Shown piece after piece: positions 19,302-29,804 of a stretch of DNA of 64,000 nt (the stretch's first letter is position 1; every line of letters begins with the position of its first letter). The stretch lies in NCBI RefSeq assembly GCF_000227135.1, contig NC_018257.1:503777-567776 (forward strand), given 5' to 3'. This DNA is from Leishmania donovani (taxonomy: Eukaryota > Euglenozoa > Kinetoplastea > Trypanosomatida > Trypanosomatidae). The notes under the pieces were generated by a model, which was not told the DNA's origin, did no database searches, and saw only the letters and a program-made list of their open reading frames with translations. A program made the translations under genes and the position numbers.

Positions 19302-21925
19302 AGTTGCATGTCTGCCAGGATGCAGCGACTTTCCGCTTGTCAGGCTATACGCCTGTCCTGTGTACGTGTCGGGCTGTTCCTGTGCGCGCGTGCGAGTCTA
19401 CATGAGTTTATCTGCGCTCGGCCATGTAGCGCGTGGCTGTGCGGCTGCCGCTCCGGCGACCCGCATACGCAATCCTCTCGTTCTCGCTCACAACGTCATT
19501 ATGAATGGGGCCATCAGAGGCGACGAGGGGCACCGCTGCTCCGGGTAGCTCTCTACGCAAGGGCCTTGGCGCCGGGCGGCCCGCCCCCTCCTTTCTTCTC
19601 AGCCTATATGCATATTCCTACTTGTTTGTAGGACTCCGCTTCGCATAGGAGCACCGGAGCCTTGAGAACGGCAAGATTTCTGTAGGACGCGCTTGTGTGC
19701 AGGAAAGCGCGGAGGTGGTACTGAGAGTGCCGGCAGGCCTACACGTTGCGTTGATCACTGTCATTGCGTGCGCGCGTGTGCGACAGCGAAAGTGGCATCA
19801 TTATCATCATCGCACCGCGCGTTTTGCACGTTGGCTAGTCTTCTATCATTCTTATTATTGCCCGTCCCCCTCCCCTTCGCCTTATTTTGCGCGTGCATGC
19901 ACATGTGTTTGGACTCTCTTTGTGAACCTGCAGCGACCCACTGCCGAGGGCTCATTCTTTCCTTCCTTCCGCCTGTCCGTCCTTTGCTCTTGACGTGGTT
20001 GGCGGCCGTCCCCTTTCGCCTGCTGTGTGCCGCCATCGCCTCTGCTTGCCTTGCCCTTTTTCGCCTCAGGTGTTGTTGCTAACCTTTTCACACAAAAGAT
20101 ATATGATGATATACATACATATATACACACAAATATACGTATATATGTATAGATATGTATATCGGTTAGCAGCGCGGGTGCCTCGTGCGCGACACTCGGT
20201 TCCTCCTTCCTTTCCTTCGGCGTTTTGGCCGTGTTTTGTATGCCTCTTCGCTGTGGTTGCGTCTTTTCAGCATCGTCTTCCTCTTTGCCTTTTCGATATC
20301 CTGGCCTCTTCGGACTCGTCCACGTTCGCGGTATGGGGAGCTCTGTGGCGAGTAGCGGGCGCCTTTTCTTCTTTTCATTGCTATCAGCGGCAGACGACGT
20401 ATGCGCGCTCACTCTGTCTCTTGCTCTCTCCTTTTTTTCCCCTCTCTCTCGTGTACATCACGCGATGTCCAATGCGGAGTCGAGGGCTTGTGTGGATTTG
20501 CTCATCGAGGGAGCGGTGCTGCGGCGTGTAATCGGTCTCTCTAAAAGTCGGATATAGCAAGATGAAAGGAAGCGCGACGCTGGCTGAAGAGCGATGATGC
20601 TGCCGGTGAGCGGGAAGGCCGATGCAGAGGATGGGTAGCGATGCATCGCTCGCGCTCTCTTGCACTATTCTGCCTACGCATACAGCCATCCACATGGATT
20701 GTGTGGATGTTTTTCTGCATGAAAGTGTGTCATGAAAGGGTCTCGCTACCGCGCGCGCGTGCCCTATGATGTAGATGCACACTAGATTATGGGTGTGCCG
20801 GTGAGTGATAGCAGCTGCAGCTTCTATCGCGTTTATGCGTCTCTCGTTTGCATGGCGTCAGCGTGTGTGGCTACCGGGGATGCCGGTCGAAAGCGAGTGT
20901 AAGAGGCGGTGGCGAAGACGACGATGAGGAGGAGCAAGGATTACCGGGAGAAGGCGGAAGGCCGCATGGCAGGGGGCTCGCTCCCGGTGAAGCGAGGCTG
21001 AGGCTTTTGTGTTGTGTTTTCTTTCACCATCGCGCTACGTTTATTGATGCTCTTTCTTTTAGTTTCTCGGCTCCTTTTTGCTGTCCATGTTGATGTTCTC
21101 TCTCCCACCCTCCCCGTCTCGCCCTCACGCAGCTCTCGCATACCTTCTCTTTTCTCCACTTCATTCAGCGGTTTTGGCTGCATGAGTATGTTTCTCTCTC
21201 TCTCCCCTGCATGTGCATGCTGGTTTCCATGGGCGAGTGCGTATGCAGTTTCCAATGTTCGTCTCGTCACACTTCATTGTCTTCACTCCCTATCGGCCGC
21301 TAAGCCTTGACGGCTCTGCCGGTGTGGACAAACATATCCTCTCTTTCACCCTCTCGCCACCCCAACAGCCTCTGTCGTAAGTGCTTCCTAGTTTAAGGTC
21401 CTCTTTCGCTTCGCTGTTGCCGTCGTCTTCTGCCCCGCTCCACTCCGTCCGGCTTCTACACCTTTCCTACCCACCACCCTTCCCTAGGCAGCCACCACCT
21501 CATGTTCTCTTTCCATCATCTTGCGCACGCCGTTCGCGATAACTGCCGCTTTAACTATCCCGCGCGACGACTTTCACTGTATTTTCTTCTTGTTTGCTTC
21601 ACTGCGAATTCGCCGCTGGGCACACCTCCTTTCCCTTGTGCATTTGCGTGCACCTCTTTGGCGCGCATCTTTTTGCTCGTGCTGTGTGTCTTGACTTCGC
21701 GGCTCTGCTCCCCTACGCCATGAGCTCCCTGGCTGGTGCTCGCCCGCGTGCCGTTGCGTGCGACTCTCTGCCACCACCTCCTCTCTCTACGGGACGATAT
21801 ATATATTCAGCCCATCAACCACGTGTGTGCCCGAGTACACATTAGCGTTTCGGATACCCCCGTGCAGTGTCACTTTTTTTATCGCTCTCGCTTCGATTTC
21901 TTATTACACGTCTCCGTGCACCCGC
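19302..21925 (+). other. Long 3' flank/spacer after the kinesin gene
   Basis: No gene is supported in 2.6 kb. It is pyrimidine-rich throughout, with many T/C tracts (for example 19,980-20,080 and 21,040-21,130). An A+T-rich inverted repeat at 20108-20163 stands out. A SIDER2 copy ends the segment, so much of it may be 3' UTR. Confidence 0.65.
20108..20163. repeat. A+T-rich imperfect inverted repeat
   Basis: The arm gatatacatacatatata (20108-20125) is the reverse complement of the second arm at 20140-20163 except for a short bulge in that arm. About 14 nt separate the arms. It is an island of A+T-rich sequence in a GC-rich region and could extrude or fold into a long hairpin in RNA. Confidence 0.7.
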
Positions 21926-22528
21926 GTCTGATGACAGGGAGGGGGCGCACGCCTCAGCGCGTCGTATCCTCAGGGCCCCGCACACCGACTCCGCCGGGAA
22001 GCCAGGCAGCCTCCCAGCCCCTACCCATTGCCCATGCCGAGCTACTTCCGGCGGTGACACGGTCACGCGCCCACGAAGTGGGGTGGGGGTGGAGGTGAGA
22101 GCGATGTGCTGCTGCTGATGTCTGCGGTGGGAGACTGGATGGCGCTGCGTCGGAGCGGGCTGCGGCAGCGAGCACGTCTGCGCCGCCCACATGATGGACG
22201 AGGCGTGAGCGTGGCTGGAGGATATCCCACCCGGCGCTGGCACTGCCTCCTGGTGTGGGGAGCCTGCGCCACGGCGAGGGGGATGCGCCAGGAGGGGTGG
22301 CGGCCGGCGGAGCGGGTGGTTTGCAGAGCTGGAGGCAGCGGCCGTGCTTGTGTGCCTGGGTGGGCGCAGCGCTGTGACGCGTGTGCCCACCGCTGCCTCG
22401 TCCCGCGCGGTGTGACCTGTGGCATGTGACGGGGAGAGGTGGGGGCGCATCGCGGAGGCGGAGTCGTGTTGCGCGGCAGAGAATGGAGGTGGTGGGGAAA
22501 AGCTGATCGCGGGAGTCGAACGAAGCAG
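21926..22528 (+). mobile_element. SIDER2-type short retroposon, copy 2
   Basis: Nearly identical to copy 1 over its whole length. One visible difference is ggcgctggc where copy 1 has ggccctggc; the first bases are also altered (gtctgatg for ccctgatg). It lies between the kinesin stop and the nuclease array. The copy shares with copy 1 an extra 3' tail, to gaacgaagcag, that copy 3 lacks. Confidence 0.85.
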
Positions 22529-23221
22529 AACAGCAGCAGAAGAGTACCTGGAAGGCACAGCAGTGCCGTGGCCTCAACAACTGTGGTTACGGCTGCACTT
22601 GGGCAGACGCATGATTATGAGTTGCGCTAACCGTTGTGCTGTTCACGTACGCTCATGTGCTTCGCAGGTAGCGTACGTCCGCTCCCTCCGACTGGCTGGC
22701 CGCCTCCCATCGTCTTTCCCGCGAAGGGAGCGAGCGCCAGGTGGGCTGCGTTGTGCATCCTGTAAGCTCCCTGACGCGAGGTGGCGTTGCCGGGAGGGAG
22801 CGTTTGCGCTGTCTCTCGCTAAGTCGTTTCCCTGGCCTGCCACTCTCTCTTTCGCCTTCCGTTTGCTTTCTTGTGGCTGTTGCCCGGCGTGTTTGCGTCT
22901 CTGTAGCACCACCTGCTCCGACACACGCGCACACACAAAACCCGCGTCCGTGACACCATCTATCCAGTGCACGACACACGCCCATACGCGCACGTGCAAA
23001 GCAAGCGACACGCTCTCCTTTTCTCTTTCCACGGGCTCCTGCTGTTTGCTGCCACCATACCCTCGTCATCGCCTCTGTGCCATATACATCTTGAACGTCG
23101 AGTACACTTCGCTGGAGCGAGGACGGCACACGCACACTCACTCACTCCTTGCATACGTTCTCCCGCCTCAACAGTGCTGCCCTGCTCGGTTCTTGGGCGT
23201 CGTTGCGCACTGCTGCCCATC
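22529..23221 (+). other. 5' flank of the P1/S1 nuclease array
   Basis: No gene is supported. Pyrimidine-rich stretches at about 22840-22910 and 23020-23060 and CA-rich DNA at 22920-22990 and 23125-23150 precede the nuclease ATG. The cag at 23173-23175 (cctcaacagtgctg) is one possible acceptor. Confidence 0.6.
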
Positions 23222-23743
23222 ATGCCCGCGCTTGTCGGCCTCCGTCTGCCTCTCACAGTGCTGTGCCTCCTGGTGCTCAGCTCTGCGCTGTGCGTGACTG
23301 AGGCTCTCGGATGGGGCTGCGTGGGTCACATGCTCCTCGCCGAGATCGCGCGCCGCCAGCTGGACGATAAAAACAAGGAAAAGATCGATGCGATGGCGGA
23401 AGTGTTTGCGCAGAGCGGCCCGTTCCCGTCGTCTCCGGACATGGTGCAGGCCGCATGCTGGGCGGATGACGTGAAGCGGTGGCGCCAGTATGCAATGGCC
23501 ACGTGGCACTTTTTCGCCGCACCATACAACCCCGAAAATATCAATATCACCGATGCGATCGATACAGTGAACGCCGTTACGGTGTCACTCGATATGATTT
23601 CTGCGCTTAAAAATACCAAGGCGCCGCTGTACATGCTGAACTTCGCTTGGGCGAACCTGGTGCACATCTTTGGCGACCTGCACCAGCCCCTGCACACCAT
23701 CTCCCGGTACTCCTCTGAGTACCCGCACGGAGACAACGGAGGC
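23222..23743 (+). CDS. P1/S1-type class I nuclease, copy 1, cut by a gap after residue 174
   Basis: The frame starts with a clear signal peptide (MPALVGLRLPLTVLCLLVLS...) cut most likely before Trp31, so the mature protein begins WGCVGH. In P1/S1 nucleases the N-terminal Trp and this His bind zinc. Further ligands of the tri-zinc site are present: Asp82 or Asp83 (CWADD), His96 (TWHFF), His148 and Asp152 (VHIFGD) and His158 (HQPLH). The enzyme cleaves single-stranded RNA/DNA and 3'-nucleotides; Leishmania are purine auxotrophs and use secreted or surface class I nucleases for purine salvage. The reading is lost at the gap, before the last two ligands. An ATG at 22967 in the same frame is too far upstream of the signal peptide to be the start. 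Confidence 0.92.
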
Positions 23744-23842
23744 NNNNNNNNNNNNNNNNNNNNNNNNNNNNNNNNNNNNNNNNNNNNNNNNNNNNNNNNN
23801 NNNNNNNNNNNNNNNNNNNNNNNNNNNNNNNNNNNNNNNNNN
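23744..23842. other. Assembly gap (99 N) inside the nuclease array
   Basis: The left edge is codon 174 of the nuclease and the right edge is codon 86 of the same gene, so the sequence restarts upstream of where it stopped. The gap may hide one or more array units or may be only an assembly artefact. Confidence 0.99.
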
Positions 23843-24026
23843 GGTGGCGCCAGTATGCAATGGCCACGTGGCACTTTTTCGCCGCACCATACAACCCCGA
23901 AAATATCAATATCACCGATGCGATCGATACAGTGAACGCCGTTACGGTGTCACTCGATATGATTTCTGCGCTTAAAAATACCAAGGCGCCGCTGTACATG
24001 CTGAACTTCGCTTGGGCGAACCTGGC
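23843..24026 (+). pseudogene. Internal P1/S1 nuclease fragment (codons ~86-147)
   Basis: It repeats 23479-23661 apparently without change (WRQYAMATWHFF to NFAWANL) and then joins abruptly to the signal-peptide region of the next copy, out of frame. No intergenic DNA separates them. The junction is probably a chimeric assembly product and not a real gene. Confidence 0.85.
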
Positions 24027-24962
24027 GGCCTCCGTCTGCCTCTCACAGTGCTGTGCCTCCTGGTGCTCAGCTCTGCGCTGTGCGTGACTGAGGCTCTCGG
24101 ATGGGGCTGCGTGGGTCACATGCTCCTCGCCGAGATCGCGCGCCGCCAGCTGGACGATAAAAACAAGGAAAAGATCGATGCGATGGCGGAAGTGTTTGCG
24201 CAGAGCGGCCCGTTCCCGTCGTCTCCGGACATGGTGCAGGCCGCATGCTGGGCGGATGACGTGAAGCGGTGGCGCCAGTATGCAATGGCCACGTGGCACT
24301 TTTTCGCCGCACCATACAACCCCGAAAATATCAATATCACCGATGCGATCGATACAGTGAACGCCGTTACGGTGTCACTCGATATGATTTCTGCGCTTAA
24401 AAATACCAAGGCGCCGCTGTACATGCTGAACTTCGCTTGGGCGAACCTGGTGCACATCTTTGGCGACCTGCACCAGCCCCTGCACACCATCTCCCGGTAC
24501 TCCTCTGAGTACCCGCACGGAGACAACGGAGGCAATTTGATTCAGGTAATGGTGGGCAGAAAGTCGTTGAGGCTGCATGCCCTCTGGGATAATATTTGCA
24601 CTGGCGCGCCTCCACGCTACCAGCGGCCCCTCTCCTACACCGACCTCTTCGCCCTCGCTGCGACAGCGGACCGGCTGCTGGAAACGTACATCTTTCCAGA
24701 AGCGTTGCGGACACTCGTGGACGTGATGGCGATTCATGAGGAGAGCCACATGTTTGCCGTAAACACCAGCTACCCCGGCGTAACACCAGGTGCGACTCTC
24801 AGCGAGGCCTACCTTGCTCGATGCAAGCGTGTCGCTGAGGCTCGACTGACGCTTGGTGGCTATCGCCTCGGCTACCTTCTGAATACGCTGCTGTCGAGTA
24901 TCCATGTTGACGAGGCCACACTGGAGGCGTACCGCGCTGCACGTCCGAAGCGAGGTGCGTAA
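24027..24962 (+). CDS. P1/S1-type class I nuclease, copy 2, nearly complete (first five codons lost)
   Basis: From codon 6 of the copy-1 numbering this copy is complete to TAA at 24960-24962, giving about 316 residues for the full protein, normal for secreted trypanosomatid class I nucleases. All expected zinc ligands are visible, including the C-terminal pair His189 and Asp193 (RLHALWDN) that copy 1 loses. No C-terminal membrane anchor is present, so the product should be secreted (the surface 3'-nucleotidase/nuclease of Leishmania has an anchor). The start codon is missing because the sequence is fused to the fragment at 23843-24026. Copy 1 and copy 2 look identical over their overlap. Confidence 0.93.
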   Translation, partial: GLRLPLTVLCLLVLSSALCVTEALGWGCVGHMLLAEIARRQLDDKNKEKIDAMAEVFAQSGPFPSSPDMVQAACWADDVKRWRQYAMATWHFFAAPYNPENINITDAIDTVNAVTVSLDMISALKNTKAPLYMLNFAWANLVHIFGDLHQPLHTISRYSSEYPHGDNGGNLIQVMVGRKSLRLHALWDNICTGAPPRYQRPLSYTDLFALAATADRLLETYIFPEALRTLVDVMAIHEESHMFAVNTSYPGVTPGATLSEAYLARCKRVAEARLTLGGYRLGYLLNTLLSSIHVDEATLEAYRAARPKRGA

Positions 24963-25352
24963 ACGGCGGGTGACCAGCAGCCGCTACGGATGGGAGGCCA
25001 CTTGNNNNNNNNNNNNNNNNNNNNNNNNNNNNNNNNNNNNNNNNNNNNNNNNNNNNNNNNNNNNNNNNNNNNNNNNNNNNNNNNNNNNNNNNNNNNNNNN
25101 NNNGATGGGAGGCCACTTGCACTGATGCGGACTGTGTGCCTGCACCTGCCCATGCACGGGCATGGGTGGGCGCCGCGGAAAGCGAAGAAGGGCTGGCGTC
25201 CTATTCCTTTTGCTGTGTGTGCATGAACTCGGGCTATGGATCGGCAGCGGGGGACGAGAGCGAGGAACTGCCTTGTCGGCAGTATGTGTCCGCTCTACTT
25301 CTGTGGCATGCGCAGGTCCTCACCTCTTTTGTCTTCGTCTCTGTGCACGAAT
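24963..25352 (+). other. 3' flank of nuclease copy 2, with gap
   Basis: No gene. The sequence is interrupted at 25005-25103. A short text, gtgtgcctgcacctgc, recurs near 26980, suggesting that both are 3' flanks of nuclease copies. Confidence 0.65.
25005..25103. other. Assembly gap (99 N) with the same 16 bp on both sides
   Basis: The sequence gatgggaggccacttg ends the left side (24989-25004) and begins the right side (25104-25119). The two contig ends probably overlap, so there may be no missing DNA here. Confidence 0.97.
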
Positions 25353-25912
25353 CCCTGATGACAGGGAGGGGGCGCACGCCTCAGCGCGTCGTATCCTCAG
25401 GGCCCCGCACATCGACTCCGCCGGGAAGCCAGGCAGCCTCCCAGCCCCTACCCATTGCCCATGCCGAGCTACTTCCGGCGGTGACACGGTCACGCGCCCA
25501 CGAAGTGGGGTGGGGGTGGAGGTGAGAGCGATGTGCTGCTGCTGATGTCTGCGGTGGGAGACTGGATGGCGCTGCGTCGGAGCGGGCTGCGGCAGCGAGC
25601 ACGTCTGCGCCGCCCACATGATGGACGAGGCGTGAGCGTGGCTGGAGGATATCCCACCCGGCCCTGGCACTGCCTCCTGGTGTGGGGAGCCTGCGCCACG
25701 GCGAGGGGGATGCGCCAGGAGGGGTGGCGGCCGGCGGAGCGGGTGGTTTGCAGAGCTGGAGGCAGCGGCCGTGCTTGTGTGCCTGGGTGGGCGCAGCGCT
25801 GTGACGCGTGTGCCCACCGCTGCCTCGTCCCGCGCGGTGTGACCTGTGGCATGTGACGGGGAGAGGTGGGGGCGCATCGCGGAGGTGGAGTCGTGTTGCG
25901 CGGCAGAGGATG
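25353..25912 (+). mobile_element. SIDER2-type short retroposon, copy 3 (nuclease 3' flank)
   Basis: Almost identical to copies 1 and 2 from ccctgatg to ggcagaggatg, including the ccctga/tcaggg pair (25353-25358, 25397-25402), but lacking their last ~45 bp. It begins about 390 bp (gap included) after the nuclease stop. The downstream flank is shared with copy 4 for about 85 bp, so copies 3 and 4 belong to duplicated nuclease array units and were not inserted independently. Confidence 0.85.
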
Positions 25913-26099
25913 AACACGGTAAAAGATGCCTACTTCCGTCACCGCTGCACTCGGCGTCTGTGCTGTTTCGGCCTCTGTGCCGTTTGATGTGCTCTTGCTT
26001 CTTCATTGCCCTATATATATATATGCCATGCTTTCATTTTCATATTTGCTTTTCTGCTTACGGCTTTTTTTTCTCTTCGTTGTGGTGGTCTGTTTCGGC
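25913..26099 (+). repeat. Array-unit 3' flank, shared with 26531-26725
   Basis: Starts aacacggtaaaagatgcc and runs in step with the flank of SIDER2 copy 4 for about 85 bp. It then differs (a TA repeat here, a T-rich stretch there) and matches again at ctcttcgttgtggtggtctg. This shows that the two array units are diverged paralogues and not one locus assembled twice. Confidence 0.75.
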
Positions 26100-26179
26100 A
26101 CTTCGTCGCCCTCGCTGCGACAGCGGACCGGCTGCTGGAAACGTACAAGTTTCCAGAAGCGTTGCGGACACTCGTGGAT
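26100..26179 (+). pseudogene. P1/S1 nuclease fragment truncated by a gap
   Basis: This 79-bp piece matches 24644-24720 of copy 2 (ALAATADRLLETY...FPEALRTLVD) but has AAG where copy 2 has ATC (Lys for Ile in ETYKFPEAL). It starts abruptly after 3' flank sequence and ends in N. It proves at least one more, slightly different nuclease copy; the junction to the flank is suspect. Confidence 0.8.
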
Positions 26180-26278
26180 NNNNNNNNNNNNNNNNNNNNN
26201 NNNNNNNNNNNNNNNNNNNNNNNNNNNNNNNNNNNNNNNNNNNNNNNNNNNNNNNNNNNNNNNNNNNNNNNNNNNNNN
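26180..26278. other. Assembly gap (99 N) in the nuclease array
   Basis: The left edge is nuclease coding sequence and the right edge lies in the middle of a SIDER2 copy. The rest of the third nuclease gene and the start of that SIDER2 copy are missing. Confidence 0.99.
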
Positions 26279-26530
26279 GCCCTGGCACTGCCTCCTGGTG
26301 TGGGGAGCCTGCGCCACGGCGAGGGGGATGCGCCAGGAGGGGTGGCGGCCGGCGGAGCGGGTGGTTTGCAGAGCTGGAGGCAGCGGCCGTGCTTGTGTGC
26401 CTGGGTGGGCGCAGCGCTGTGACGCGTGTGCCCACCGCTGCCTCGTCCCGCGCGGTGTGACCTGTGGCATGTGACGGGGAGAGGTGGGGGCGCATCGCGG
26501 AGGTGGAGTCGTGTTGCGCGGCAGAGGATG
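26279..26530 (+). mobile_element. SIDER2-type short retroposon, copy 4 (3' part)
   Basis: Matches the 3' half of copy 3 (from gccctggcactgcc) and ends at the same place before aacacggtaaaag. The 5' half is lost in the gap. It is the 3' flank element of the next nuclease array unit. Confidence 0.85.
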
Positions 26531-27545
26531 AACACGGTAAAAGATGCCTACTTCCGTCACCGCTGCACTCGGCGTCTGTGCTGTTTCGGCCTCTGTGCCG
26601 TTTGATGTGCTCCTGTTTTTTCTGCATTGTTTATTATTATTCTGTGTTTTTTTCAACTCTGATTTTACTTCGGCGTTGTGCTCATGTCTTTTTTTCTCTT
26701 CGTTGTGGTGGTCTGTTTCGGCAACTCTGCTGCCTCTTGGTGACCTCGATGTGCGTGGCTCTTCATCGGCGTGACTGGTTTCTGGTGGTGCCCACGAGAG
26801 TTCTTGCGATGGCTCTCTCCGGCCTCACTGCTGCCTTCTCAGAATCTGCCTACGGACCCGCAAATGGGCTGTGTTTACGTCTGCTTTCGTGGAACGGAGA
26901 GGAAACTGTTTTTGGTGACCTGAAGGCAGGGCTGGGTGAGAAGACAGGGTGGAAAAGGGGGAAGCATTGCCTACGGACGGTTTGTGTGCCTGCACCTGCA
27001 CATGCTCGCTGATGAATTCGACAGCGCTGTCGAGGTCGTGTGAGCGGAAGAGAAGGAAAGAGGGACAGAGACGAACGAAGTAACTGTTTTTTTTTATCGC
27101 TGCTGATGAAAACGGAACAATCGGCAGAAGCTCGAAAGCGACGCTGCCTTATGGCGCGGAAGGATCAGAGCAAAGAATCAAACAAGCAAATGATAGCGAG
27201 AAGCGTGAGGGAAGGCGTCCACGGACTTGCACTCTCCTCGCAGAGGATTTGACAGCGGCACGTCGGCAAAGGGTACAGCTTGCTACGATCTGGACTGGGG
27301 AAGGTGTTAAAGCAAAGACCGGGGGCTCACCGGAAGCGGAGAACGTGCCGACGGTCGCGTGTGCTAGTCTTCTCTTCTCTCTCTCAAGTGCATAATGAGC
27401 CGTAATGCCGGCGGCCAGCGACCCCTTCCTCTGCTCCCCTTCCTCTTCTTCGTCATGCTGACCTTGCACGTGCACAGGACGCCTCTACTCTGGTGACTCT
27501 CGTTTTGTTCCCTTTCATGAAAAAGCCATTGACAGCACATTGCAA
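26531..27545 (+). other. 3' flank of the nuclease array and 5' flank of the RluA-type gene
   Basis: No gene is supported. It begins with array-unit flank and then becomes unique. A pyrimidine tract at about 27364-27387 and T/C-rich text at 27410-27460 precede the next gene and are likely splice signals. Confidence 0.6.
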
Positions 27546-28979
27546 ATGAATGGCAAAGACGCTGTCGTATCAGCTGCATCACTCGACGCGCTTGATGTGA
27601 TCTATGAGAACGCAGAGATGCTGGTGTTGAGCAAGCCCCCAGGCATCCGCATGGACGGCGATGAAACCATCTACGGCCGCACCGTAGAGTCCCTGGTGTG
27701 CGAGCACATGAAAGCCCGTGGCATCTTCGACGATACACATGAGCAGCTGCAAAAAGAAAAGAAGCGAAAGAAGCAGCTGAAGTTTGTGCATCAGCTTGAC
27801 TTCGGTACGAGCGGGGTTCTGTGCTTGGCCTTTACTAAAGATATGGCCGCGCGACTTGCCCACTGTTTTGAGATGCGCACGGTTCGGAAGTACTATGTTG
27901 CACTGCTGCATGGACACTTGCCAAGCGATACGGCGCCGACGGAGGATGGCGCCTCGAGTGACCAGCCAGGCTCTACTTTCACGTCAGATACAAAGGCTCG
28001 TCGGTCGTCATTTGCCGCGTGGGCGAATGCGTGCAACAAGGCATGGGAAGGGCTGGGCTGCGTCCGGGCTGTTTGCTCTGCATCCACGAGCGGAGAATCC
28101 TCGGCGAACTCGGCGGGTGGGGACGAAGTGGCAGGGTTCCGGTACCTTCTGCAACGTCCGCGTAAGACAGCATGGGAAGCGGTGGGACTGGCGAATTCCA
28201 AGGACGCGGAGGAGGGCGTGCCGGTGACTGTGGTGCATCGGTATCACTCTCGTCGAAGCGGTGCTCCATCGCTGAGCACTTCAGCACCAGAAAATCCCGC
28301 TTCCGTGCCGGCAGACGTGGTGGAGGACCTTATCTACCGTACGCTGCTAGAGAGTACTGCAACGCGTTCGGTCGTCTTTGTTGATCTGCCGGTGGGCTAC
28401 GATTTAACGGGCCCCGAGCACCTCCGCATGGCTGTTACGGCAGAGCAAAGCCGTGACGCTAAAACAAGCCTCTTAGTGCTGAAGCGCACCTACTTGGCCG
28501 AACCTCCACCAGCGGGCGGCGAGGCGCCACAGCGCGACGCAATCGCTAAGGATTCCCCGTCTGTCACAAGCTATCCGGTGACGCTGGTGCTGCTCGCTCC
28601 GCACACGGGTCGACGCCATCAACTCCGCGTGCACTGCCGCGCCATCGGTTTCCCTATTGTTGGGGACACCTCGTACTGCGCTGACCTACCGTGGTGCGCC
28701 GCCTTGCCGCTAGGGTCATCCACATCCACATGGGCGGCCGCCGGCGCGCGGCGCATGTACCTGCACGCTTGGCGCCTGCTTCTGCCCGGCACAGTGACGC
28801 CCCGCCTCGATGAGGTTGAACGGGTGGCGCTGAAGAAGAAGCGGCGTCGCGAGATCTTGGGGCTATCAGGGCAACACGATGCCTCCTTCTCCGCGAGTCG
28901 TTGCGAGTGGACCGAGTTTGTGGCCTCGGTGGACTTTACTGGACTGGACCTGGAGGATTCAGAGGATCGAGAGATGTAA
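27546..28979 (+). CDS. RluA/RluD-family RNA pseudouridine synthase
   Basis: The protein has the family's order of motifs: VIYENAEMLVLSKPPGI near the start, HQLDFGTSGVLCLA with the catalytic Asp at residue 85 (the family consensus is HRLD-x-x-TSG, here His-Gln-Leu-Asp), KYYVALLHG, and the late motif HTGRRHQLRVHC-AIGFPIVGD. It converts uridine to pseudouridine in rRNA or tRNA; the substrate cannot be read from the sequence. At 477 residues it is longer than bacterial members because of a ~130-residue insert between the KYYVALLHG strand and the late motif, and an acidic C-terminal tail. The open frame begins with TTG at 27540, so I take ATG 27546. The insert is low-complexity and could be species-specific. 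No targeting signal is obvious. Confidence 0.92.
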   Translation: MNGKDAVVSAASLDALDVIYENAEMLVLSKPPGIRMDGDETIYGRTVESLVCEHMKARGIFDDTHEQLQKEKKRKKQLKFVHQLDFGTSGVLCLAFTKDMAARLAHCFEMRTVRKYYVALLHGHLPSDTAPTEDGASSDQPGSTFTSDTKARRSSFAAWANACNKAWEGLGCVRAVCSASTSGESSANSAGGDEVAGFRYLLQRPRKTAWEAVGLANSKDAEEGVPVTVVHRYHSRRSGAPSLSTSAPENPASVPADVVEDLIYRTLLESTATRSVVFVDLPVGYDLTGPEHLRMAVTAEQSRDAKTSLLVLKRTYLAEPPPAGGEAPQRDAIAKDSPSVTSYPVTLVLLAPHTGRRHQLRVHCRAIGFPIVGDTSYCADLPWCAALPLGSSTSTWAAAGARRMYLHAWRLLLPGTVTPRLDEVERVALKKKRRREILGLSGQHDASFSASRCEWTEFVASVDFTGLDLEDSEDREM

Positions 28980-29804
28980 GCCGGTCACCGTCTGTGGATG
29001 CGACTCTCTCTCTCTCTCTTTGCGCATGGCGCACCACGAGAAGACCGCAAAGGCGTGTACACCTTTTTAGGAGCCGTGCTGCGAAGGACGAAGAGGAGAG
29101 AGTACACTGCGGTGTGTGAGATGCGCATCGATGAAGCAGGGGCTCGGTGGCGCGTGCCACTCACGCTGTTGACCGCTGAAGGCGGGACGTGGTGCCGGGT
29201 GAGACGTGCACGACTCGCTTTGTGTCAAAGTAAACGGCGTACTTTACCGCGGCGACAGGCACTGCGGCGCCATGCCGTCTCAAGACCCAGTCTTGCGGCT
29301 GGTGCCAAGCTTGCTCATTCCTTCATTTATTTGTTTCCCTTTCCCTGCCAACAAATTGATCCTTCTTTGTGCATGCCAACGTCTGCACCGACAGGATGCA
29401 CCTCCATATCCTTGAAAGCCAGCACACCCGCACACCATAGAAGCACCCCCCCCATACACACACACACACTCACACAGAGCGCTGCTGCACGTTGCTTCAC
29501 ACGCTTTTCTCTACCCATACGTGGCACTGACGCGCCAGCACAAGCGACTGCACAGGCACATGCCCGCACGTAGTCGCACTCACGCGTATCCCTCTGCCGC
29601 TTCCCTTTTGTCTTGCTCCTCCTCAAAGTTGCGATCTCGTTGATCTCTCTCTCTCTCTCGTGCGCCTATTCGTTTGTCTACCACTCTGTCACCGTCGTCC
29701 TCACAGTTTGTGCGGCACAGGAGTCACACACGCCCTCTCTTTGGTCATCTATTGGAGTGAGCACCTGCAGCACCGACTATGAACGCCGCCGTCGCTGTGT
29801 AGGC
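28980..29804 (+). other. Spacer before the Rad17-like gene
   Basis: No gene is supported. A TC repeat at 29642-29659, inside a longer pyrimidine-rich region (29580-29700), with several AGs downstream (cag at 29705 and 29718), is the probable trans-splicing region of the next gene. Confidence 0.6.

Noticed and set aside
20578..20665. Possible C/D snoRNA (agcgatgatg) in the kinesin spacer
   Set aside because: A C-box-like word is present, but no D box or terminal stem at suitable distance was found.
22967..23221. N-terminal extension of nuclease copy 1 from the ATG at 22967
   Set aside because: The extension translates CA/CT-rich 5' flank and would bury the signal peptide at residue 86.
29613..29804. 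N-terminal extension of the Rad17-like protein
   Set aside because: It translates a TC-repeat tract needed for trans-splicing and precedes the conserved entry motif without any similarity; ATG 29805 is better.
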